A stretch of 64,000 nucleotides of DNA, taken from Bradyrhizobium sp. U87765 SZCCT0048 (GTDB lineage Bacteria > Pseudomonadota > Alphaproteobacteria > Rhizobiales > Xanthobacteraceae). The notes under the pieces were generated by a model. It saw only the letters and a list, made by a program, of their open reading frames with translations. It was not told where the DNA came from and did no database searches. Positions within the stretch are counted from its first letter, which is position 1; each line of letters starts with the position of its first letter. Shown here in pieces: positions 53,675 to 63,129 of this stretch. The position numbers and the translations under genes are program-made. Location of the stretch: contig NZ_JAFCMM010000001.1 of NCBI RefSeq assembly GCF_018131225.1, positions 1,240,001 through 1,304,000 on the forward strand. The letters run 5' to 3'.

Positions 53675-54769
53675 CTAGTTCTCGATCGGCGATGCGCCGG
53701 AAGCGGTCCCGGCCTTCGCCGGGCGCAGGAATGTCACCTTCACAGCCATGTCAGGCAGGATGCGCGGATCCTTCTTCTCCAGACGGATGCGCACCTTGAC
53801 GGTCGCCTTGTCGCGGTTGGCGGTCGGCACGATCGCAATCACCGAGGCCGGAATCTGCCAGTCCGGATAGGCATCGAGCACCGCCGTCACGGCGCCGCCC
53901 GGCGTGACACGGCCGATGAACGCTTCGTTGACGTCGACTTCGATCTCGATCGAGTCCATGTCGACGATGGTGCAGATGCCGGTGCGGGTGAAGCCGCCGA
54001 CCGACATCGGCGAAATCATCTCGCCGGGCTGGGCGCTGCGGTCGACCACGACGCCGCTGAACGGCGCGCGGATCTGATGCTTGTCGAGCACCGCGGCGGC
54101 ACGTTCGGCATCGACCTTGGCGCTCTCGTACTGGGCCTGCGCCTGGCGCATCTGCGCGGCGAGCACGCCGACGCGCGCCTCGGCCTTGGTGAGATCGGCC
54201 TCGCTCGCGAAGCGGTTCTGCTGCAGGCTGCGCGTGCGCGCCATGATGCGGTTGGCGTCGTCGAGATCGGCGGAGATCGCGGCGACCGCGGCGCTGGACG
54301 CCTCGACACGCGACTTCGAGAGCGCGAGATCCTTCTCGGCGAGCACGCTGTCGAGCCGCGCGGTGACCTGTCCGGCCGTGACGACCATGCCTTCCTCGAC
54401 CAGCACCTCCACGACCTTGCCGGTGATTTCGGCCGCGATCGTCGCGCGGCGACGCGCCACCACATATCCCGACGCGGCGAGGCTGCCGGGCTCGCCGGCG
54501 GTGACCGGCTGCGGCGCAGGCTGGGCCTGCGGCGGCGCCGACACGCGCGAGGCTGCAGGGGCGGCCGGAGCCGCCGTCTGGACGACGGCTGGTTCGGGAC
54601 GAAAGAACCGGCCGACGTCAAACGCCATGGCCGCACCGACGAGCGCAACCAGCAGCACGCCCGCACCGACCAGCCACGGCAACCGCGCACGCCCGCGCGC
54701 GGCCGGCGCTGGCGTGGACGTCCGGTCGATCGTCAGCGATCGCAGCAGCTTGGCCTTGTCCTCGGTCAT
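53675..54769 (-). CDS. HlyD/DevB-type membrane fusion protein
   Basis: A 364-residue periplasmic adaptor anchored by one N-terminal membrane segment (LPWLVGAGVLLVALVGAAMAF). It has a biotinyl-lipoyl-like half (GYVVARRRATIAAEITGKVVEVLV; RAPFSGVVVDRSAQPGEMISP) flanking a helical hairpin of about 90 residues, and a beta-barrel domain. It links the inner-membrane exporter to the outer membrane. No outer-membrane channel gene is adjacent. Its start overlaps the PadR stop. Confidence 0.92.
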   Translation of the reverse strand: MTEDKAKLLRSLTIDRTSTPAPAARGRARLPWLVGAGVLLVALVGAAMAFDVGRFFRPEPAVVQTAAPAAPAASRVSAPPQAQPAPQPVTAGEPGSLAASGYVVARRRATIAAEITGKVVEVLVEEGMVVTAGQVTARLDSVLAEKDLALSKSRVEASSAAVAAISADLDDANRIMARTRSLQQNRFASEADLTKAEARVGVLAAQMRQAQAQYESAKVDAERAAAVLDKHQIRAPFSGVVVDRSAQPGEMISPMSVGGFTRTGICTIVDMDSIEIEVDVNEAFIGRVTPGGAVTAVLDAYPDWQIPASVIAIVPTANRDKATVKVRIRLEKKDPRILPDMAVKVTFLRPAKAGTASGASPIEN

Positions 54770-55506
54770 CGCCTTGTCGTCCCCGCGCCCCGCGCACGTC
54801 GGCCAGCCGTTTTTGCCAGCTCGCTACCCCGATCGATTCGCGCGCGGTAGTTGGTTTCGCACATGCCCTGGACGTCACGCCAGAGACCGACGGGGCCCCA
54901 GCCCTCTTCGGTGATGCGGCGCACGAGATCATCGACGAAGGCAAGTTCGGCAGAGAGCAGCGCGCGGCGAAATTCGCTCTCGACCATGAAGATTGGCGGA
55001 AATTTCTGGCCTAACAAGGGCGTTGGCAACTGCTCGTCAGGCCCGGTGAGTGCACTCAGTTCCTGTGCTCCGACTTGTTCAATCTGCGCCGACATCTGCG
55101 CGACGGTATCGCGCAGCCGCTCGGCGCGCGCGCGCAGCATCACGACCGCTTCGTCGGGCGGCAGCACCGGCAGCAGGCTGAGGCCGGCCTCGAATTGTGA
55201 AAACTCCTTCGCCGGCGTGCCGATCAGTTCACGCATCCACGTGCCGAGCTGCGCGCGGCCGTCCGGCGTCAGCATGTAGACCGTCCGCTCCGGCCGCCGC
55301 CCGCCGCGCGACGTCTCCAGTGGCGAGATCAGTCCCCGCGCGGCGAGCGCGTCAATCACCGTGTAGAGCGAGCCGTAACGCAGCTTGATGCTCTCGTGCT
55401 TGTGTCGCTGCTTGAGCAGCGCCGCCATCTCATAGGGGTGCATCGGACGCTCGAAGGTGAGCGCCAGCACGGCAAGGGCGAGCGGGGTGGAGGGGCGTGC
55501 GGTCAT
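54766..55506 (-). CDS. PadR family transcriptional regulator
   Basis: A 246-residue PadR regulator: winged helix at about 5-85 (LALAVLALTFERPMHPYEMAALLKQR; YGSLYTVIDALAARGLI; YMLTPDGR) and a long C-terminal helical dimerisation domain. It opens the exporter operon and probably represses it until an exported or toxic compound binds. A near-palindrome overlaps its own promoter. The ATG is close to the predicted transcript start, so translation may be leaderless. Confidence 0.92.
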   Translation of the reverse strand: MTARPSTPLALAVLALTFERPMHPYEMAALLKQRHKHESIKLRYGSLYTVIDALAARGLISPLETSRGGRRPERTVYMLTPDGRAQLGTWMRELIGTPAKEFSQFEAGLSLLPVLPPDEAVVMLRARAERLRDTVAQMSAQIEQVGAQELSALTGPDEQLPTPLLGQKFPPIFMVESEFRRALLSAELAFVDDLVRRITEEGWGPVGLWRDVQGMCETNYRARIDRGSELAKTAGRRARGAGTTRR

Positions 55507-55512
55507 GCACCA

Positions 55513-55547
55513 CGCATAGCCCGGACCATATTATCCGTCAACGAATA
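55513..55547 (-). promoter_or_regulatory. padR promoter with overlapping near-palindromic operator
   Basis: Minus strand TTGACG (55541-55536) and TATGCG (55518-55513), 17 bp apart, form a sigma-70-like promoter. TATCCGTCAACGAATA at 55532-55547 is a near-perfect palindrome (one mismatch) covering the -35 box, a sensible autoregulatory PadR site. Confidence 0.5.
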
Positions 55548-55690
55548 TACGGAGTTTGAATAGGACGCGCCTCGTTCCCGCCTCTCATGCCAGCCGCCAA
55601 CCCCTTGCGCCGCCACGGAATTGCAGGGGAAGCTGGGTGACCGATCGCGACCGGGCGACCAAGCCGCGGCGCATGCTGGGGAGGAAAGAC

Positions 55691-56656
55691 GTGCAGCTTC
55701 GTTCTGCCATCGCAGGGCTCATTGTCGGGCTCATGCTCACCGCGACTGCGGTCGCCGAGGACAACTACCCGAGCCGGCCGATCACCCTGGTCCATGGCTT
55801 TGCCGCGGGGGGCAATGCCGACGTCATCGCCCGTATCGTCGCCGACGGCCTGTCACAGCGCCTCGGCAAGCCGGTGATCGTGGAGAGCCGCGCCGGCGCC
55901 GGCGGCACCATCGCATCCGACCATGTCGCCAAGGCGACGCCCGACGGCTATACGCTGATCATGCTCACCGGCGGTCACTCGACCGCGGGGGCGCTGTACC
56001 GCACCTTGCCATTCAAGCCGGTCGACGATTTCCAGATGGTCTCGACGGTGATCTTCTTCCCGTTGGTGATCGCGGTGAAGAGCGACCATCGTTTCCGCAC
56101 GCTTGCCGATCTCATCGCCGAAGCGAAGCAGAAGCCGGAAGCCATCACCTACAGTTCGGTCGGAATCGGCACCACCCAGCATCTCGCCGGCGAGCTGCTG
56201 TCGTCGATGGCTGGCATCCGCATGGTCCACGTGCCCTACCGCGGTGGTGGCGGGCCGATCAACGACCTGCTCGGCGGCCAGATCGACGTCGTGATCGACA
56301 CTCTCACGGTGACCGCGCCGCAACTCGCGTCCGGCAGCATCCGGGGCCTTGCCGTCACCAGCGCGCAACCCTGGTTTTCGCTGCCGGACCTGCCGCCGGT
56401 CGCGGCGACGGTGCCCGGCTACGAGGTCAGGTCCTGGCTCGGGCTCGCCACGACCAGGGGCGTGCCGGCGCCGGTCGTCGCGCGGCTCAACCGCGAGGTC
56501 CGCGCCGTGCTCGACAGCCCGGAAATCCAGCAGAGGCTGAAAGCGATGGGCAACGAGCCACGGAGCAGTTCGCCGGACGAGATGCGCGACATGGTCGCGA
56601 CCGAGATCGCGCGCTGGAAGGGCGTCATCACCGCGGCGAAGATCCCGCAGCCCTAA
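55691..56656 (+). CDS. Orphan TctC/Bug-family tricarboxylate-type substrate-binding protein
   Basis: A 321-residue periplasmic receptor. The GTG at 55691 is chosen because GGAGG lies 6 nt upstream and a good signal peptide (MQLRSAIAGLIVGLMLTATA, cleavage near VAE|DN) follows. YPSRPITLVHGFAAGGNADVIARI is the Bug hallmark. No TctA/TctB permease is nearby, as is common for Bug receptors. Ligands are usually carboxylic acids or amides. Its stop overlaps the stop of the convergent RND gene. Confidence 0.92.
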   Translation: MQLRSAIAGLIVGLMLTATAVAEDNYPSRPITLVHGFAAGGNADVIARIVADGLSQRLGKPVIVESRAGAGGTIASDHVAKATPDGYTLIMLTGGHSTAGALYRTLPFKPVDDFQMVSTVIFFPLVIAVKSDHRFRTLADLIAEAKQKPEAITYSSVGIGTTQHLAGELLSSMAGIRMVHVPYRGGGGPINDLLGGQIDVVIDTLTVTAPQLASGSIRGLAVTSAQPWFSLPDLPPVAATVPGYEVRSWLGLATTRGVPAPVVARLNREVRAVLDSPEIQQRLKAMGNEPRSSSPDEMRDMVATEIARWKGVITAAKIPQP

Positions 56657-59600
56657 TGCGCCGCCTCGGTGGCCTCGGGTTTGGGCACCGCGACCGAACC
56701 CGGGGCGAGCCGTCGCACCAGGATATAGAAGATCGGCGTGAACACGAGACCGAACAGCGTCACGCCGAGCATGCCGAAGAACACCGCGACACCGACCGCC
56801 TGGCGCATCTCCGCACCGGAGCCCGACGACAGCACCAGCGGCAGCACGCCGAGGATGAAGGCGAACGACGTCATCAGGATCGGCCGCAGGCGCAGCCGGC
56901 AGGCCTCGATCACCGCATCGAGGCGATCGCGCCCCTCGAGCTCGATGTCGCGCGCGAACTCGACGATCAGGATCGCATTCTTTGCGGCGAGTCCCACCAG
57001 CACCACGAAGCCAATCTGGGTCAGGATGTTGACGTCCTGCCCCATCAGCCGCACGCCGAGCGTCGCCGCCAGGAGGCACATCGGCACGATCAGGATGACC
57101 GCGAACGGCAGCGTCCAGCTGCCGTACTGCGCAGCCAGCACCAGATAGACGAACAACACACAGATCGGGAAGACGTAGAGACCGGCATTGGCGCCGTTGA
57201 CCTGCTGGTATGACAGATCCGTCCATTCGAACGAAAAGCCGGTCGGCAGCATGTCCTCGGCAAGCTTTTTTATCTTGGCGATCGCGGTCGCCGAACTGGT
57301 GCCGGGCAAGGTGTCGCCCTGGAGCTCGGACGCCGGATAAAGGTTGTAGCGCGCGACACGGTCGGGCCCGGCGACGTCACGGAAGTCGACCACGCTGCCA
57401 AGCAACACCATGTTGCCGGCATTGTTGCGGGTCTGCAGGCGCGCGAGGTCCGCAGTCTCCTTGCGGAACTTGTAATCGGCCTGTGCAGTGACGTGATAGG
57501 TGCGACCAAGAATGTTGAAGTCGTTGACATAAGACGAACCGAAATAGGTCTCGATCGCCTCGGTGACATTCTGGAGCGGCACGCCGAGCATCTGCGCCCG
57601 GGCGCGATCGATATCCACGAACACCTGCGGCGTGCTGGCCGAGAACGGCGAGAACACCGCGGTCAGTCCCGGCGTGCGACGCGCCGCGGCAACAAGCTCG
57701 TCGGTGGCGGCGGCGAGCAGCTCGGGCCCCCGCCCCTGGCGGTCCTGGATACGCATCGCGAAGCCACCGCCGGTGCCGATGCCGGGTACTGCCGGCGGCG
57801 GGATCACCACGATGAACGCCCCCTCGATGGCACCAAGCCGCTTACGCAACTCGGCCGTGATCGAAGCGACGGTCTGGCCCTTCTTCACCCGCACTTCCGG
57901 ATCGTCGAACACCGGAAACAGCGCGGCAGCATTGCTGGTCTGGGTACGGGTAGCGCCGGAGAAACCCGCGAATGCCGGCACACGAACGACGCCGGGCACA
58001 CCGAGCGCGATGGTCTCGATCTGGCGGACGATTTCGGTGGTGCGGGCGAGCGAAGCCGCGCCCGGCAACTGCACCGAGACGATGACATAGCCTCGGTCCT
58101 GCGCCGGGATGAAGCCCTGCGGCGTCGTCACGAGCAGCCAGCCGGCGGAGCCTATCAGCACGGCATAGACGACCAGCATCACCAGCGAGTGACGGATCAC
58201 GAAGCCGGCGAGATCGCCATAGACATGCGCCAGGCGATCGAACGTCCTGTTGAAAGCACCGGTGAACGCGTTCCAGCCGCGAGCGACAACGTTCCAGGAC
58301 GCCGGCGGCGTCTTGTGTGCATGCGGCTGCAGGATCAGCGACGCCAGAGCCGGCGACAATGTCAGCGAGCAGAAGCAGGAGATCGCGGTTGCGACCGCGA
58401 TGGTCACAGCGAATTGCTGGAAGAACTGGCCGGAAATGCCGCCGAGGAATGCGGTCGGCACGAACACCGCGCACAGCACCAGCGCGATCGACACCAGCGC
58501 GCCGCCGACCTCTTCCATCGTGCGCAACGCCGCATCCCGGCGGTTCTTGCCCATGGCGAGGTGACGCTCGACATTCTCCACGACAACAATGGCGTCGTCG
58601 ACCACGATGCCGACCGCCAGCACCAGACCGAACAGTGTCAGGTTGTTGATCGAATAGCCCAGAGCGGCCATCACCGCGAAGGTGCCGACCAGCGACACCG
58701 GGATCGCGAGAATCGGGATGATCGCCGGTCGCCAGCCCTGCAGGAACAGCAACACCACGACGACGACAAGGATCATCGCCTCATAGATGGTCTTGATCAG
58801 TTCGCTGACGGACTGGGCGATGAACTCCGTGGGATTGTAGCCGATGTTGTAGGTCAACCCCGGCGGGAAATCGGCCTTGAGCTGCGCCATCGTGTCGGAG
58901 ATGTTCTTGGCGGTGGCAAGCGCATTCGATCCCGGACGCTGGGACACCAGCATCGCCACCGCCGGTTTCTGCAGCAGGAAGCTGTTGGTGGTGTAGGACA
59001 GCGCGCCGAGTTCGACGCGGGCGACATCGCGCAACCGAACGGTGCGGCCATCCGCTCCGGGCTTGAGCACGATGTCCTCGAACTGCGACGGGTCCTTCAG
59101 TCGTCCGGTGAAGGTCAGGTTCGGCTGCAGCGCACGATCGCTGATTGGCGGCTCGGCGATGAGGCCGCCGGCGATCTGCAGATTCTGGGCGCGGACTGCG
59201 GTCAGCACGTCACCGGCGGTCATGCCGAGATTGGCGATCTTGTCCGGATCGAGCCACAGTCGCATCGAATAGTCGCGCGCACCCGCCACCTGAATGTCAC
59301 CGACGCCATCAAGACGCAACAGCGGATCACGGACCTGCCGCAGCGCATAGTTGCTGATATAGAGCTGGTCGTAGCTGTCGTCGGGCGACAGCATGAACAC
59401 CACCATCAGCAGGTCGGGACTGTTCTTGCGGGTGGTGACGCCGTTGCGCTGCACCTCTTGCGGCAGGCGCGGCTGGGCGATGGCGACGCGATTCTGCACC
59501 AGCACCTGGGCCTTGTCGAGGTCGGTCCCCAGCTTGAAGGTGACGGTGATGGTGAGCTGGCCGTTCGAGGTCGCCTGGCTGTAGAGGTACAGCATGTCCT

Positions 59601-59823
59601 CGACGCCGTTGATCTCCTGCTCGATCGGGGTCGCGACCGTCTCGGACACCGTCTGGGCCGAGGCGCCGGGATACAGGGTGGTGACCACGATGGTCGGCGG
59701 CGCCACCTGCGGATACTCGGCGACCGGCAATGTGTTGTAGGCGATGACGCCGACGATCAACAGCACGATGGACAGCACCATCGCGAGAATCGGCTGATTG
59801 ATGGAGAGACGACCGAGATTCAT
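56653..59823 (-). CDS. RND multidrug efflux transporter (HAE1/AcrB-MexB type)
   Basis: A 1056-residue inner-membrane proton-driven pump. Two repeats of six membrane segments with large periplasmic loops are evident. The proton-relay Asp pair lies in GIVVDDAIVVVENVERHL and the partner lysine in GLAAKNAILIVEF. The N-terminus NLGRLSINQPILAMVLSIVLLIVG is typical. It overlaps the adaptor gene by 4 nt. An outer-membrane channel gene is not present here. Confidence 0.95.
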   Translation of the reverse strand: MNLGRLSINQPILAMVLSIVLLIVGVIAYNTLPVAEYPQVAPPTIVVTTLYPGASAQTVSETVATPIEQEINGVEDMLYLYSQATSNGQLTITVTFKLGTDLDKAQVLVQNRVAIAQPRLPQEVQRNGVTTRKNSPDLLMVVFMLSPDDSYDQLYISNYALRQVRDPLLRLDGVGDIQVAGARDYSMRLWLDPDKIANLGMTAGDVLTAVRAQNLQIAGGLIAEPPISDRALQPNLTFTGRLKDPSQFEDIVLKPGADGRTVRLRDVARVELGALSYTTNSFLLQKPAVAMLVSQRPGSNALATAKNISDTMAQLKADFPPGLTYNIGYNPTEFIAQSVSELIKTIYEAMILVVVVVLLFLQGWRPAIIPILAIPVSLVGTFAVMAALGYSINNLTLFGLVLAVGIVVDDAIVVVENVERHLAMGKNRRDAALRTMEEVGGALVSIALVLCAVFVPTAFLGGISGQFFQQFAVTIAVATAISCFCSLTLSPALASLILQPHAHKTPPASWNVVARGWNAFTGAFNRTFDRLAHVYGDLAGFVIRHSLVMLVVYAVLIGSAGWLLVTTPQGFIPAQDRGYVIVSVQLPGAASLARTTEIVRQIETIALGVPGVVRVPAFAGFSGATRTQTSNAAALFPVFDDPEVRVKKGQTVASITAELRKRLGAIEGAFIVVIPPPAVPGIGTGGGFAMRIQDRQGRGPELLAAATDELVAAARRTPGLTAVFSPFSASTPQVFVDIDRARAQMLGVPLQNVTEAIETYFGSSYVNDFNILGRTYHVTAQADYKFRKETADLARLQTRNNAGNMVLLGSVVDFRDVAGPDRVARYNLYPASELQGDTLPGTSSATAIAKIKKLAEDMLPTGFSFEWTDLSYQQVNGANAGLYVFPICVLFVYLVLAAQYGSWTLPFAVILIVPMCLLAATLGVRLMGQDVNILTQIGFVVLVGLAAKNAILIVEFARDIELEGRDRLDAVIEACRLRLRPILMTSFAFILGVLPLVLSSGSGAEMRQAVGVAVFFGMLGVTLFGLVFTPIFYILVRRLAPGSVAVPKPEATEAAH

Positions 59824-61010
59824 GGCTTGGCCGCACCCGTCGCCGGCGCATGCGGCGCCACCTTGGCCCCGATCCTCGCGCGTTGCAGGCCGTCGACGAT
59901 CACCTTGTCGTCAGGCTTGAGGCCGTCGCGCACCACCCGCAGACCGTCATCGAGCGGCCCCAGCGTTACCTGGCGCGCCTCCACGGTGTTGTCATCCCTG
60001 ACCACCAGCACGATCTTGCGCGACTGGTCGGTCGCGATCGCGGTGTCCGGCACGAGGAGGCCTTGATAGGGCGCGCTGGCGATCACCCGGACGCGGGCAA
60101 ACTGGCCCGGCAGGATCGACAGGTCCTGATTGGGGATCAGGGCACGTCCGCGCAGCGTGCCGGTCGAGACGTCGAGGCGGTTGTCGAGAAAGTCCACCGC
60201 CCCCTGATGCGACGGCTTCGTCTCACCGGAGAGGATCACCTGTACCGGGTTTGCCGTATCGCGGGAGCTCGGCCGGCGGCCCTCGAACCACAGGCGGCTG
60301 TTACGCATGTAAATGGATTCATCCATGTCGAAATAGAGATGGATGGGGTTGAGCGAGACGATCGACGTCAGCAGCGTGGCGCCGCTCTCGCTGCCCTGCA
60401 CGAGGTTGCCGACGCTGACAAGATGGCGGCTGACGCGGCCGTCGATCGGCGCCTTGACCTTGGTGAACTCGACATCCAGGTTGGCGCGCTGCAGCGCGCC
60501 TTCGGCCTGCAGCACTGCGGCCTGGGCCGCCTGCAGCGCCTGCCGACGCTGGTCGACCACGCTTTCGGCCGCGAACTGCGACTTGTTGAGCTCGGTCGCG
60601 CGCGTCAGCTCGCGCTCGGCGAGATCGACCTTGGCCTTGGCGTCAGAAAGCTGCCCCTGCGCCTGCTCGGCCACGGCTTCGTACTGCCGGGGATCGATGA
60701 CATAGAGAAGGTCGCCGGCCTTGACGATGGCCCCATCCTTGAATTCCACGCTTGTCACGAAACCGGTGACACGGGCACGGATCTGGACTTGCTCGACCGC
60801 CTCGAAGCGCCCGGTGAACTCGTCCCAGTCGGTCACGCTGCGCTGCACCGGCGGCGCCACGGTCACAGGTGGCGGTGGCGGCGCCGCAGCCTGCTGGTTC
60901 GTGCCTTCGTTGCAGCCTGCCAGCGCGAACAGCACTCCCAAGAGTGCCATGCGTGGCAGCCGATCAAGGCCGTGCGTGAACGTCCCTGTAGAATTCAGTG
61001 ACCGTTGCAT
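59820..61010 (-). CDS. RND efflux periplasmic adaptor, lipoprotein (AcrA/MexA type)
   Basis: A 396-residue membrane-fusion protein. A lipobox LFALAGC precedes Cys33 or thereabouts, so it is probably lipid-anchored. Biotinyl-lipoyl, alpha-hairpin (about 100-170) and beta-barrel parts follow; FTKVKAPIDGRVSRHLVSVGNLV is a family block. First gene of the pump operon; no regulator is adjacent, but a 19-bp palindrome lies 167 bp upstream. Confidence 0.93.
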   Translation of the reverse strand: MQRSLNSTGTFTHGLDRLPRMALLGVLFALAGCNEGTNQQAAAPPPPPVTVAPPVQRSVTDWDEFTGRFEAVEQVQIRARVTGFVTSVEFKDGAIVKAGDLLYVIDPRQYEAVAEQAQGQLSDAKAKVDLAERELTRATELNKSQFAAESVVDQRRQALQAAQAAVLQAEGALQRANLDVEFTKVKAPIDGRVSRHLVSVGNLVQGSESGATLLTSIVSLNPIHLYFDMDESIYMRNSRLWFEGRRPSSRDTANPVQVILSGETKPSHQGAVDFLDNRLDVSTGTLRGRALIPNQDLSILPGQFARVRVIASAPYQGLLVPDTAIATDQSRKIVLVVRDDNTVEARQVTLGPLDDGLRVVRDGLKPDDKVIVDGLQRARIGAKVAPHAPATGAAKP

Positions 61011-61294
61011 CCCGCTTTGACCTCACCCGACAAAAGACCGCTGCGCGGCATTTAACCACACCGTGCGGAAGAATCACAAGCGAGCGCTTCCTCATCACAC
61101 GACAACTTCGTCGTCCATCGGCTGACTGACAGGCTGACGATCCCGGCGCCGCTCCGCAAGCCTAACCGCAATAATGCAGACCATGACATGGTCTGTACTG
61201 GCCATGCCGACGATCCAATGAAATACTTGTGACAAGACCGGCGCGGCACCACGCGCTCGGGTCATCAAAAAAATACTCGGGGAGAACCTGGCCG
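61011..61294. other. Divergent gap between RND operon and SDR gene, with a 19-bp palindrome
   Basis: 284 bp without a gene. CAGACCATGACATGGTCTG at 61177-61195 is perfectly symmetric about a central base (9-bp arms). Such sites are typical of TetR-family repressors that control RND pumps or SDR/monooxygenase clusters. No TetR gene is in the window. Confidence 0.6.
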
Positions 61295-62068
61295 ATGATC
61301 GACCGCACTCTGGACGGCAAGGTCGCGCTGGTCACAGGCGCGGCGGGCGAAATCGGCTCGGCGACAGCCCGCCTCCTCGCCGCGCGCGGTGCCCGCGTCG
61401 TGGCGATCGATCGCGACGCAGCCCGCCTCGCCGGCGCGGTGGCCATGCTTCCCGGCGGTGCAGCCCTGTCGCTGACCGCCGACGTCACCCAGGAGAACGA
61501 GGTCGCGGCTTTCGTCGCCCACACGGCCAAAATGCTCGGCAGGATCGACGTGTTCTTCAACAATGCCGGCATCGAGGGCGATGTCGGGCCGATTCCCGAC
61601 TATTCGCTCGACACCTTTCGCCGCGTGCTCGACGTCAATGTCGTCGGCGTCTTTCTGGGCATGAAACACGTGCTGCCGGTGATGTACCGGCAGAACGCGG
61701 GCAGCATCATCAATACCGCGTCGATCGCCGGCCTGATCGGCACCCCACGGATCGCCGCCTACAGCGCCAGCAAGCATGCGGTCATCGGCCTGACCAAAAG
61801 CGCGGCGCTGGAATGTACCGGCACGAAGGTTCGTATCAACTGCGTCTGCCCCGGCCAGATCGAGAGCCGGATGATGACATCGATCCTCGAGGGCCTCGCC
61901 CCCGACGGTACTCCGCTTCCAGACCGCAAGGTTCTGGACCGCACGCCGGCTCGCCGTTTCGGTCTCAGCGACGAGGTTGCGGCCGTCGTCGCCTTCCTCG
62001 CGTCCGATGACGCGAGCTTCGTGTCCGGATCATCCTACACCGTCGACGGCGGGCGCACCGCCGGCTGA
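61295..62068 (+). CDS. SDR family oxidoreductase (alcohol dehydrogenase), first gene of BVMO cluster
   Basis: A 257-residue classical SDR: TGAAGEIG loop, NNAGIEGD, Ser in NTASIAGLIG and YSASK. The aspartate in VAIDRDA indicates NAD. The ATG at 61295 (MIDRTLDGKV) is used, with GGGGAG about 10 nt upstream. Followed by an esterase and a Baeyer-Villiger monooxygenase, so it probably oxidises a secondary alcohol to the ketone substrate of the latter. Confidence 0.92.
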   Translation: MIDRTLDGKVALVTGAAGEIGSATARLLAARGARVVAIDRDAARLAGAVAMLPGGAALSLTADVTQENEVAAFVAHTAKMLGRIDVFFNNAGIEGDVGPIPDYSLDTFRRVLDVNVVGVFLGMKHVLPVMYRQNAGSIINTASIAGLIGTPRIAAYSASKHAVIGLTKSAALECTGTKVRINCVCPGQIESRMMTSILEGLAPDGTPLPDRKVLDRTPARRFGLSDEVAAVVAFLASDDASFVSGSSYTVDGGRTAG

Positions 62069-62109
62069 CCCAGACGCCGATCATCCCAAGCAAGCAAGAA
62101 GGCCTCCAG

Positions 62110-63051
62110 ATGCCCGTGATCCTCGACCCCGACGCCGCCGCAGTACTGCAGGCTTTTCGCGACGCCGGGCGGCCGCCCTATGAGACGCTCACCGCGCCGG
62201 AAGCGCGCGACTACTATCTTGCGGCGCGGACCCTGACCAATCCGGAGCCACCGGCGCTCGCGGAGATCCGCGACTTCACCCTCCCCGGCCCGGCAGGAGC
62301 GATCCCGGCACGGCTCTACACACCCCTCGGGCTGCGGCAATCCGGCGGACTGTCACCCTGCCTCGTGTTCTTCCATGGCGGCGGCTGGGTGATCGGCGAT
62401 CTCGAATCCCACGACGTGGTGTGCCGCACGATCGCCGACGAGGGCAAACTGCTGGTGATCGCGGTCGACTACCGCCTCGCTCCGGAGCACAAGTTTCCGG
62501 CTGCCGCCGACGACGCCATCGCCGCAACGCGGTGGGTCGCCGCCCAGGCGCAGGAGCTCGGAATCGATGCAGGCCATCTCTTCGTCGGCGGCGACAGCGC
62601 AGGCGGCAACCTCAGCGCGGTCGTGGCGCTGGCTGCGCGCGATGGCGGACCCGCGCTCGCCGGCCAGGTGCTGATCTATCCCGCGACCGACTTCTCCTTC
62701 CGTCATCCCTCGCACAGCGAACCGGAGACCGACTGCCTGCTGACTCACGCCGTGATGGCGTGGTTTCGTGACCACTACCTCAACACCCCGGCCGAGCGCG
62801 ACGACTGGCGGGCGTCACCGCTGCGTGCGCGCAGCTTCGCTGACCTGCCGCCAGCTTTCGTACTGACAGCAGGCGCCGATCCGCTGCGCGACGAAGGCGA
62901 TGAATACGCGAAGTGCCTCACGGACGCCGGCGTCGCCGTGACCTATCAGACCCATCCCGGCCAATTCCACGGCTTCATCACCATGAGCAAGCTGTTGCCA
63001 GCGGCGCAAAGCGCGCTGCACGAAATCGGTGCATGGCTCAAGGCACGATAA
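62110..63051 (+). CDS. Alpha/beta hydrolase, hormone-sensitive-lipase family esterase
   Basis: A 313-residue esterase with the HSL oxyanion motif HGGGW, nucleophile Ser in GDSAGGN, acid in AGADPLRDEG and His in FHGF, a complete triad. No signal peptide, so cytoplasmic. 41 nt after the SDR gene. With the next gene it would hydrolyse the ester or lactone made by the Baeyer-Villiger enzyme. Confidence 0.92.
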   Translation: MPVILDPDAAAVLQAFRDAGRPPYETLTAPEARDYYLAARTLTNPEPPALAEIRDFTLPGPAGAIPARLYTPLGLRQSGGLSPCLVFFHGGGWVIGDLESHDVVCRTIADEGKLLVIAVDYRLAPEHKFPAAADDAIAATRWVAAQAQELGIDAGHLFVGGDSAGGNLSAVVALAARDGGPALAGQVLIYPATDFSFRHPSHSEPETDCLLTHAVMAWFRDHYLNTPAERDDWRASPLRARSFADLPPAFVLTAGADPLRDEGDEYAKCLTDAGVAVTYQTHPGQFHGFITMSKLLPAAQSALHEIGAWLKAR

Positions 63052-63129
63052 TTCCGCGCCACGGACGCCTTGTCTGCCAAGCCGAGCGTCACCGCAGATT
63101 TGCAGCTTGCGATCCACGGCGGCCCATAG

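Noticed and set aside
57493..60066. An 857-codon plus-strand open frame opposite the RND pump genes
   Set aside because: It is antisense to two unmistakable RND genes; its product is Arg/His/Gly/Asp-rich with no domain, as expected for the shadow frame of GC-rich coding DNA.
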